IMG/VR virus record: IMGVR_UViG_3300009164_000273
Coordinates: 1 to 28,360 of that record
Length of the DNA: 28,360 bases
Reading direction: 5' to 3' (one strand)
Source: a virus
Both the position numbers and the translations under genes were made by a program. This document shows positions 1 to 4,928 of the stretch, one piece after another. Every line of letters begins with the position of its first letter. Position 1 is the first letter of the stretch. The notes under the pieces are model-generated. The model worked only from the letters and a program-made list of their open reading frames with translations, was not told the origin of the DNA and searched no databases.

Positions 1-122
1 ATAAGCTTACCATCTTTTGTTTGTCTCTCTTTTGATGTCGCTGTGGGAGATTGCACACGTCTGCAGATTTTACCATCACTGATGGTAAGGTAGATAGCAG
101 AATTTTTAATTATTGATCCCAT
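1..122 (-). CDS. Conserved-looking hypothetical protein, 5' part only
   Basis: An open frame starts at ATG 122-120 and runs without a stop to the left edge (40 codons seen). The protein begins MGSIIKNSAIYLTISDGK and continues with ICRRVQSPTATSKERQT. It follows the upstream gene (stop at 147) by 24 bases in the same operon, and no other frame offers a better gene here. The pattern of a short beta-strand-like start followed by DGKICRRV resembles small unnamed proteins I associate with Bacteroidetes phages, but I cannot assign a function. The C-terminal part lies outside the window. Confidence 0.5.
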   Translation of the reverse strand, partial: MGSIIKNSAIYLTISDGKICRRVQSPTATSKERQTKDGKL

Positions 123-146
123 TGGTTTAATTGTGATAGTAAGTTA

Positions 147-413
147 TCAGCTTTTATTTTTTAATTTTAATTGATCTCTATACCATTCAGCACCAATAAA
201 AAAACCTAATGAATCAGCTGAAGCTATTTGTAAATCTGTATCTTCTAATCTACATCTTAATCTTTCAATAGATGCTAATTTAATTTCAGCATTAGTTATT
301 TTTTTTTGTCTTTTTTTTTCCATTTTTTTTGCCTTAGCAAACTCATCTGGTCTAATTTCACAAGTCATTTTTCTTGATTGATATAATTCCTCTAACCATT
401 CTACTGGAGTCAT
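147..413 (-). CDS. Hypothetical protein, 88 aa, helical and lysine-rich
   Basis: The protein opens with MTPVEWLEELYQ, has a strongly basic stretch around residues 27-38 (many Lys, some Arg) and a mixed-charge second half. It looks soluble and mostly helical, with no signal peptide or membrane segment. The start ATG lies 3 bases after the stop of the PD-(D/E)XK nuclease gene, which suggests translational coupling. Openings of the form MTxVEWLxE are frequent in small proteins of Bacteroidetes phage early operons. That is recollection of a pattern, not a functional assignment. No domain is recognised. Confidence 0.7.
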   Translation of the reverse strand: MTPVEWLEELYQSRKMTCEIRPDEFAKAKKMEKKRQKKITNAEIKLASIERLRCRLEDTDLQIASADSLGFFIGAEWYRDQLKLKNKS

Positions 414-416
414 AAC

Positions 417-1169
417 TTACAATTTATGTGTTAATGAATAAGTTTTAATTTTCGGTTTCATGTCGCTGTTTTGTGCATCCCATAAAAGCTTAGTTGCGTT
501 AAATAGTTTTAAGTCATTTGCACGCTCATTATCTTCACGAATAATTAACTGCCAACCTGCACCCTGTATAGCACCATTTTTACCGGCTGTTCTAGTCTTA
601 GCATTTAGCCAAAGTATTGCGACATGGTCGATAACATTGATTGACTTGTAGGCCTCTTTTATCAGCTCATTATAAGCCGCTAATTGTAGCCAGTAATGGT
701 CGTAAATGGTATTTGATGTCTTGATGTCAATTAGGTAGTTTTTGCCGTTAATCTGTGCTATACGATCAACTGTTCCAGCATAGCCTAACTGCTCACTAAT
801 AAAGTTAATTTCGCTGAACATTATCTCTTGATCTACTTGTTGCCTGTACTCAACATAACGCTCAAACATGGTCCACTCGGACATTTTGTAACCGATGTTG
901 CCTCCGTTATCTAATAAGTTAACCTCTTCACCAGCATCGTAACGCTCAGTAAGGCTATGAACGATAGAACCACGTCTACCGGCTTCATCTCTGATGGTAT
1001 CTGCCTCTTCCCCAACTTGTTTAAGCCATTGGAAAAAATGGGCATCTTTAGGATAAGCTTGTAGAATGGTTGTAACTGATGGAATAAATGCACCTGATTC
1101 TGATGAATAGAATCTGTTGTCTGTAAATGTGATTTGCTTTTGATTAGTATCTATAAAATAATTGCTCAT
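417..1169 (-). CDS. PD-(D/E)XK superfamily nuclease (RecB/Cas4-like)
   Basis: A probable DNA exonuclease or endonuclease of the RecB/Cas4 branch, 250 aa. The visible core is: RRGSIVH with His71; Glu120 in a strand; the D motif in GTVDRI (Asp135); the D-x-K motif in LIDIKTS (Asp148, Lys150); and the following helix motif QLAAYNEL (Gln162, Tyr166). This order (H, E, D, DxK, QxxxY) is the standard arrangement for metal-dependent RecB-like nucleases. No helicase or Cys cluster is attached, so it is not a canonical Cas4. It sits in an operon of small unknown genes. In phages such nucleases commonly serve recombination or degradation of host DNA. The family is clear; the role is inferred. Confidence 0.88.
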   Translation of the reverse strand: MSNYFIDTNQKQITFTDNRFYSSESGAFIPSVTTILQAYPKDAHFFQWLKQVGEEADTIRDEAGRRGSIVHSLTERYDAGEEVNLLDNGGNIGYKMSEWTMFERYVEYRQQVDQEIMFSEINFISEQLGYAGTVDRIAQINGKNYLIDIKTSNTIYDHYWLQLAAYNELIKEAYKSINVIDHVAILWLNAKTRTAGKNGAIQGAGWQLIIREDNERANDLKLFNATKLLWDAQNSDMKPKIKTYSLTHKL

Positions 1170-1180
1170 GTTGTTTGATT

Positions 1181-1324
1181 TTAGGATGATTTAGTTTTAA
1201 GATTCTGTCTTGTTTTTGTTGTTTTAGTATCAGGTCTATTAAAGTACTGAACTTTTTTTTTGTGTTCAATATCTTCTGTCGATTTGAATAATTTGTCATA
1301 AATTTTCTTTAAGATTTTTACCAT
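1181..1324 (-). CDS. Small basic protein, 47 aa
   Basis: ATG at 1324-1322 opens a frame ending at TAA 1183-1181. The start overlaps the stop of the upstream gene within ATGGTAA, a typical arrangement for translational coupling, and the stop lies 11 bases before the nuclease start. The protein begins MVKILKKIYDKLFK, has a run of three Lys in the middle and ends in a Thr/Lys-rich tail. It is very basic and might bind nucleic acid, but no family is recognised. Support comes from packing and coupling, not homology. Confidence 0.5.
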   Translation of the reverse strand: MVKILKKIYDKLFKSTEDIEHKKKVQYFNRPDTKTTKTRQNLKTKSS

Positions 1325-1665
1325 ATATAATGCTCTTTTTTTAAATTCATTTCTAATCTATCAATAGCCTTAGTAAAATCAACACAAGTGCAAATGATGA
1401 AGTCATAAATATCTTGCTCTTTGTAATCACTCTCCATTTCATCCCAATAATTATCAAATGTCAAGTGGTAAGATTTTGTTACAAGTTGACCAGTGCTGAT
1501 ATCCTGAGTTTCAAAGTATAGACGGTCATGTCTAAGTAGATACTGGATAAAAGCATGTATAGGAATTACGATGCTGTTTGGAGTATAATTATTTTCACTG
1601 ATTTGCACGATAATAGTATCATGTCTAAGTACAAAGTCATGGATGTTGAACAATCTTTTTTTCAT
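1318..1665 (-). CDS. Hypothetical protein, 115 aa
   Basis: I take the start at ATG 1665-1663, giving MKKRLFNIHDFVLRHDTIIV. This choice is preferred because an A-rich leader precedes it and it reduces overlap with the upstream AT-hook-like gene to 29 bases. An in-frame start at 1746 would add 27 residues that lie entirely over that gene. The protein is rich in aromatic and acidic residues, with no signal peptide or membrane span. Its stop overlaps the start of the 47-aa gene. Function unknown. Confidence 0.6.
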   Translation of the reverse strand: MKKRLFNIHDFVLRHDTIIVQISENNYTPNSIVIPIHAFIQYLLRHDRLYFETQDISTGQLVTKSYHLTFDNYWDEMESDYKEQDIYDFIICTCVDFTKAIDRLEMNLKKEHYIW

Positions 1666-1825
1666 ACTGTTTAATTTTAAATAATGAATAATCTTGTAAA
1701 ATGTTTCTAGTTGCCAATGTGCCACCAAGTTTGTCAATTTGCTCATCTGATAAATAGACGATAACTGGCTTCTTTTTTTTGCTTTCAGGGATTGGCTTTC
1801 TCCCTCGTTTTTTTGTTTCTGTCAT
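1637..1825 (-). CDS. Small AT-hook-like protein, 62 aa
   Basis: The chosen start at 1825-1823 gives MTETKKRGRKPIPESKKKKP. The KRGRKP core matches an AT-hook, the short minor-groove-binding motif for AT-rich DNA. The next segment, VIVYLSDEQIDKLGG, has the strand-then-helix pattern of ribbon-helix-helix-like small phage proteins. An in-frame ATG at 1858 would add 11 hydrophobic residues overlapping the 28-aa gene and is less likely. It is second in the operon after the promoter at 1942-1974. A DNA-binding or early regulatory role is an inference from the motif. Confidence 0.6.
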   Translation of the reverse strand: MTETKKRGRKPIPESKKKKPVIVYLSDEQIDKLGGTLATRNILQDYSLFKIKQYEKKIVQHP

Positions 1826-1829
1826 TTTT

Positions 1830-1916
1830 TTAAAGTTGGTTAAAAATGTAATCACCAAGTAAGGCGATTATGATAAAAATTGTTACGATGATTGTGTCTT
1901 TAGTTGATTGCTTCAT
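1830..1916 (-). CDS. Tiny single-span membrane protein, 28 aa
   Basis: The frame begins MKQSTKDTIIVTIFIIIALL and ends with GDYIFNQL and a TAA stop. Residues 9-20 form an uninterrupted hydrophobic stretch that could cross the membrane once, with a positively charged N-terminus favouring an N-in orientation. It is the first frame after the operon promoter (TSS expected near 1935) and its stop is 4 bases before the start of the AT-hook-like gene. The spacing fits a real gene. At this length a chance frame cannot be excluded. Function unknown. Confidence 0.45.
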   Translation of the reverse strand: MKQSTKDTIIVTIFIIIALLGDYIFNQL

Positions 1917-1931
1917 TTTGTTAGATTTTTG

Positions 1932-1946
1932 ATTTGAGATTCAAAT
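1932..1946. promoter_or_regulatory. Palindrome overlapping the -7 element, candidate operator
   Basis: ATTTGA, 3 bases, TCAAAT is a perfect inverted repeat covering the downstream half of the -7 element and the expected transcription start. A protein bound here would block the promoter. AT-rich palindromes arise easily by chance, so this stays a candidate. Confidence 0.35.
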
Positions 1947-1974
1947 ATAAAGAAACTTATTTTAATTAACCAAA
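1942..1974 (-). promoter_or_regulatory. Bacteroidetes-type vegetative promoter
   Basis: On the minus strand TTTG (1974-1971) is followed after 21 bases by TATATTTG (1949-1942). This matches the known Bacteroidetes consensus of a -33 TTTG/TTG element and a -7 TAnnTTTG element. It points left into the operon starting at 1916 and lies in a very AT-rich gap without genes, downstream of the late terminator. A 15-base palindrome overlaps its -7 end. Confidence 0.7.
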
Positions 1975-2016
1975 TAAAAATAATATTTTTTATTATTTTT
2001 TTTATTATATCCTAAA

Positions 2017-2035
2017 TGTCAGCGTAAAACTGACA
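2017..2035. promoter_or_regulatory. Inverted repeat TGTCAG-N7-CTGACA upstream of the promoter
   Basis: Six-base perfect arms separated by 7 bases, about 43 bases upstream of the -33 element and just past the late terminator. No T-tract follows on either strand, so it is not a terminator. Its arms are richer in GC than the surrounding AT sequence. It could be an activator or repressor site. The rest of the 1917-2154 gap holds only the promoter, the palindrome and the terminator. Confidence 0.35.
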
Positions 2036-2045
2036 AAATAGATAT

Positions 2046-2078
2046 AAAAAAAAACCTCCAATGTAGAAACATCGGAGG
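2046..2078 (-). terminator. Rho-independent terminator closing the late/lysis operon
   Basis: On the minus strand CCTCCGATGT, loop TTCT, ACATTGGAGG forms a 10-bp stem with one G-T pair, followed directly by nine T residues. It lies 76 bases beyond the endolysin stop and separates the virion/lysis operon from the next promoter. Confidence 0.88.
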
Positions 2079-2154
2079 GAATGAAAAACAAATCTACCCT
2101 AGAAGATGGCTCAAAACGTAGATACGTTAAGCCGTTATTTACTAACAAACGAAA

Positions 2155-2604
2155 TCATATTTTAAAGTATAATTCTGCCTCACATGTTCTGCGCCTGGTG
2201 AGACCTTTAAGCTCCATCAATTCCCCACCTACTCTAGCTTTGTTCCAACGCATGAACTCATCTTTTATTGTAGGATCATTAGGATTGGTTAATATCTTTT
2301 TTCTTAGTGTTGATTTAGCAAATGCTCCAATACCAAGATTGTAAACAAAAGATAACAACGAATCAAATTGATTTTGATTAAGATTAAGGCCATGCAAAGC
2401 ATTAGATTTATTTTTTAATTCCCACATCAGCATCTGCTCAGCTTGTTGCTCATTAATGGTATCACCCATTTTTATTTTTCTACCATCAGTGTACATGGTA
2501 CTTCCCCAACCTATGGTAACTACAGATGCCGGACATAAGTAAGCCTTAGCTTTATAACCCTCAAATAACTTAATTAAGTTTATGCAATTTTTTGACGCTA
2601 TCAT
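2155..2604 (-). CDS. Endolysin, T4/P22-type lysozyme (GH24)
   Basis: A muramidase that cuts the glycan backbone of peptidoglycan at the end of infection, 149 aa. The GH24 catalytic pattern E-8-(D/C)-5-T is present as Glu15, Cys24 and Thr30, followed by IGWG. Cys replaces the Asp of T4 lysozyme, as is known for several phage endolysins of the lambdoid 21/P1 group. The C-terminal half has the helical features of the fold (NQFDSLLSFVYNLG, then the Arg-rich RRRTCEAELY end). No signal peptide or SAR anchor is evident (the N-terminus is MIASKNCINLIKLFEGYKAK), so it probably needs a holin. It overlaps the spanin-like gene by 4 bases and is the last gene before the terminator. Confidence 0.93.
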   Translation of the reverse strand: MIASKNCINLIKLFEGYKAKAYLCPASVVTIGWGSTMYTDGRKIKMGDTINEQQAEQMLMWELKNKSNALHGLNLNQNQFDSLLSFVYNLGIGAFAKSTLRKKILTNPNDPTIKDEFMRWNKARVGGELMELKGLTRRRTCEAELYFKI

Positions 2605-3110
2605 TTTTTAAGTTGTATTATGTTACACATTATGCTTAGTAAAAGTGCTATTATAAGCCACATTATCCAACGATTTTTTGCTGTTACTTTATTTTGAAGC
2701 TTATTATTTTGTTGTATTAAATCATTGCATTTATTGTTACATGATATTAGCTCAAGCTCACATGATCTGATAGATGCGCTATCTTTTACAACCTTAGTTA
2801 TTGTATTCGTTTTATACTGTCTTGCTATAACTGTTGGCCCCTCAATTAATTGTGTTTTGCTAAATGTAAGCCATACTGTATCAACCAAATCATTGTCATA
2901 ATCATATCCAGGACATTGCACTTCTACAAAGTCATATTCTACTTTGGTAACTGTATCAATCTTAGATGTAACGCATGGGAACGTATCTCTACAAAAGTTA
3001 GCTAATACTTCCGGATGTCTTTTATTTACTGCATTAACCTTATTAATTGCCCTTTGTGTAGGATTACAACTACATATCAGCATCATCAACACTGGTATCA
3101 AATATCTCAT
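2601..3110 (-). CDS. Candidate unimolecular spanin (lipoprotein with C-terminal membrane span)
   Basis: A 169-aa protein with two membrane anchors of different kind. The N-terminus MRYLIPVLMMLICSC reads as a lipoprotein signal with lipobox ending at Cys15. Residues about 148-165 (WIMWLIIALLLSIMCNII) form a C-terminal transmembrane helix with a Lys-Lys end. Between them lie about 130 polar residues, with a likely coiled coil at 113-146 and six or more Cys. This layout, an outer-membrane lipoprotein end and an inner-membrane span in one chain, is that of u-spanins such as T1 gp11, which fuse the two membranes in lysis. It lies directly upstream of the endolysin, with a 4-base overlap. Assignment rests on topology and position. 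Confidence 0.68.
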   Translation of the reverse strand: MRYLIPVLMMLICSCNPTQRAINKVNAVNKRHPEVLANFCRDTFPCVTSKIDTVTKVEYDFVEVQCPGYDYDNDLVDTVWLTFSKTQLIEGPTVIARQYKTNTITKVVKDSASIRSCELELISCNNKCNDLIQQNNKLQNKVTAKNRWIMWLIIALLLSIMCNIIQLKK

Positions 3111-3318
3111 TGAAAATGTTATTTAAAGATTCACTAATTATATTAATGGCTTGGTATTGTATGTTTTTTATTATCTCTTTGTCTGCTGCATTCATTAAGC
3201 CAGTATCTAATAAATCTATAGCCCCTAATGAGTTGTATGCAGCTGCAATATACTCGCTGTTTTTGTCCTCAATTTCATAGCTTAAATCATCATCTAAAAT
3301 TACTTTTTCATCTAGCAT
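3070..3318 (-). CDS. Hypothetical acidic protein, 82 aa
   Basis: Begins MLDEKVILDDDLSYEIEDKN; strongly acidic at both ends with a helical middle. No membrane span or signal peptide. It overlaps the metallophosphoesterase gene by 7 bases upstream and the spanin-like gene by 41 bases downstream, so translation of the three is probably linked. Function not recognised. The position in the lysis region does not by itself make it a lysis protein. Confidence 0.6.
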   Translation of the reverse strand: MLDEKVILDDDLSYEIEDKNSEYIAAAYNSLGAIDLLDTGLMNAADKEIIKNIQYQAINIISESLNNIFNEIFDTSVDDADM

Positions 3319-4310
3319 AACTTACCTTTTATGATTGAATAATTTTTTACGGTGTAATCTCCATCCTTAGCTATTTGTATGTGAGCAAATCCATGCATGG
3401 TATTACCTACCAATGGTGAGTAATCTGCTCTAAGCTCACATAAGCACCCTGTACTCCAACAACTGATTATTTTGCCGTCTAAATCAGTTTCAGGATGGTG
3501 GCTTGGTCTATGTAGGTGTCCAACAATTAAAGACTGCTTTGCCCTTAAAAATGCCCCACGTGAAGGGTTAACTGGTGTGAAAGCTCCTTTGAAGATGTGA
3601 TGGCCATGAGTGATTGATAATTTACCGGCTTTAACCAAAACTTTATCATCTAATATCTTTACTTTGACGCTATTTAGTTGTAAACGCTCCTCTAAGAAAA
3701 AATAATCATCATTCCATATCTCTCTCACTTTTGAATATAAAAACTTTTCCCAACGGATGCAATGGTTACCTTTTAACCAATAAATTAATGCTTTTGGAAA
3801 TGCTTTGCGTAGTTGAACTAAAAACTCTCTTGTCGCATCAAACTCCTGTTTAACACTTCTTTTTTTAGGATCTGATTCAAACTTACTTATTTGATGGTTG
3901 TCAATTAAATCACCGTTTATGAAGATAGTATTTACCTTTTCTTTTTTGCCATAATCTAAGGCAATAGTAACTGCTTCAATATTATGGTAAGGGATGTGTA
4001 AATCTGAAATAAGCAGAATATTATTACAGCTAGTAGGAAGTATAAAAGGATCTCTTTTCTCTTCATAAGATTCAGGTAAATTGTAAGGATTTAAACTTCT
4101 TTTTTCAGTCATAAAAAATTCAGTATTTTTTGTCCATTTTCTTAACTCGCTACCTTTTTTGCCTTCTATATATCTTAACGCACTTCTACAATCCTCAATA
4201 TTTTTAAATGATAAATTATTATCTGCATAAACTATCCTAGCCAACTTTAATGTTGGCATATCAGGAAACTTTTTTCTATATTCCTTAGCTATTTCACTTT
4301 TCTTTTGCAA
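3312..4310 (-). CDS. Calcineurin-like metallophosphoesterase
   Basis: A 332-aa protein with the complete metal-binding motif set of the calcineurin/Mre11 fold: SDLHIP (Asp103, His105), GDLID (Asp134), GNH (Asn182, His183), the HGHH motif (His235, His237) and GHLH (His265, His267). Family members cleave phosphomonoesters or phosphodiesters of proteins, nucleotides or DNA using two metal ions. The first about 60 residues are basic and helical, with an SEIAKEYRKKFPDM opening that could be a small helix-turn-helix-like segment, followed by a linker. The gene lies between the holin candidate (17-base overlap) and an acidic small gene, an unexpected place for such an enzyme. The substrate cannot be told from sequence. 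Confidence 0.9.
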   Translation of the reverse strand: MQKKSEIAKEYRKKFPDMPTLKLARIVYADNNLSFKNIEDCRSALRYIEGKKGSELRKWTKNTEFFMTEKRSLNPYNLPESYEEKRDPFILPTSCNNILLISDLHIPYHNIEAVTIALDYGKKEKVNTIFINGDLIDNHQISKFESDPKKRSVKQEFDATREFLVQLRKAFPKALIYWLKGNHCIRWEKFLYSKVREIWNDDYFFLEERLQLNSVKVKILDDKVLVKAGKLSITHGHHIFKGAFTPVNPSRGAFLRAKQSLIVGHLHRPSHHPETDLDGKIISCWSTGCLCELRADYSPLVGNTMHGFAHIQIAKDGDYTVKNYSIIKGKLC

Positions 4311-4518
4311 ACAATTTACCGGTTGAGTTGGTAAATAAATTTTTCATTATGTAAGCCAATGCTGATGTAATAGCCATTGTGCCAATAGCCTTCCAGTCAA
4401 ATACTAAGCTTCCAGCTTCAACAGTTTGATAAACAATAGTAATAACGGTTGACAATACAGCCATAATAAGACCTTTTAAAAAGTCATTATTATTAAGTGT
4501 TAAAAATGTACTTTGCAT
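4294..4518 (-). CDS. Candidate holin, 74 aa, two membrane spans
   Basis: Two hydrophobic helices are visible: about residues 15-32 (FLKGLIMAVLSTVITIV) and 45-62 (IGTMAITSALAYIMKNLF), joined by a short loop with EAGSLVFDW, with a Lys-rich C-terminus. Length, topology, charged tail and the neighbourhood of spanin and endolysin genes fit a class II holin, which forms the inner-membrane lesions that release endolysin. Proteins of this type with FDWKAIG in the loop are familiar to me from Bacteroidetes phages as unnamed membrane proteins. The holin role is inferred from topology and context. Confidence 0.65.
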   Translation of the reverse strand: MQSTFLTLNNNDFLKGLIMAVLSTVITIVYQTVEAGSLVFDWKAIGTMAITSALAYIMKNLFTNSTGKLFAKEK

Positions 4519-4526
4519 AATTATAG

Positions 4527-4739
4527 TTATTTGGTTTCTAAATTTGTAATTCTATTTTCGTGATTTTCAATATCTGTTTTCATAACATCAATATCTTTAT
4601 TGATAGCTACATCAGATAGCAATATTTGCTCAATTTTCTTTTCAAATCTATCCATTTTCTTTATGAAAATATTGCTTACAAAAGCTACTAGACTAAAAAT
4701 AGCCATCATTAAAATATTTGTCAATTGTGCGTTATCCAT
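4527..4739 (-). CDS. Small membrane-anchored coiled-coil protein, 70 aa
   Basis: Residues about 8-27 form one transmembrane helix (ILMMAIFSLVAFVSNIFI). After a Lys/Arg-rich border, residues 30-70 have heptad-like spacing of Ile/Leu/Val and many charged residues, as in a coiled coil. It is adjacent to the holin candidate (8-base gap) and overlaps the 64-aa gene by 8 bases. It might be a lysis partner, such as an antiholin or second holin, with the architecture of XhlA-like proteins reversed. Only topology supports this. Confidence 0.6.
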   Translation of the reverse strand: MDNAQLTNILMMAIFSLVAFVSNIFIKKMDRFEKKIEQILLSDVAINKDIDVMKTDIENHENRITNLETK

Positions 4740-4926
4740 TGCTTGTATAGTTTAAATATTGTGCATCTTCGGGAATATCATCATAACTAATTTCAAATGA
4801 TTCAGGGTGTTCTACAATAGATGGGTGCTGTTCTAAAGGCAATGTCCATCCTGTAGTATTAACAACGGTATAAGCTAACTCTATTCCCTTCCCCGATAAT
4901 ATTAATTTTTGTCTTATGTGTTTCAT
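4732..4926 (-). CDS. Hypothetical protein, 64 aa
   Basis: Begins MKHIRQKLILSGKGIELAYT, then a Pro/Glu/His-rich middle (EQHPSIVEHPESFEI) and an acidic C-terminus. Soluble, no membrane span. It starts 2 bases after the stop of the fibre-like gene and overlaps the next small gene by 8 bases. Its position directly after a tail-fibre gene would suit a fibre assembly or capping role, but nothing in the sequence shows it. Confidence 0.6.
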   Translation of the reverse strand: MKHIRQKLILSGKGIELAYTVVNTTGWTLPLEQHPSIVEHPESFEISYDDIPEDAQYLNYTSNG

Positions 4927-4928
4927 AG

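Noticed and set aside
1318-1746. Longer start (ATG at 1746) for the 115-aa gene
   Set aside because: The extra 27 residues lie entirely over the AT-hook-like gene, and the ATG at 1665 has a typical A-rich leader and normal spacing.
2017-2035. TGTCAG/CTGACA inverted repeat as a terminator
   Set aside because: Neither strand has a T-run after the stem and the real terminator is 11 bases away, so a protein-binding site is the better reading.
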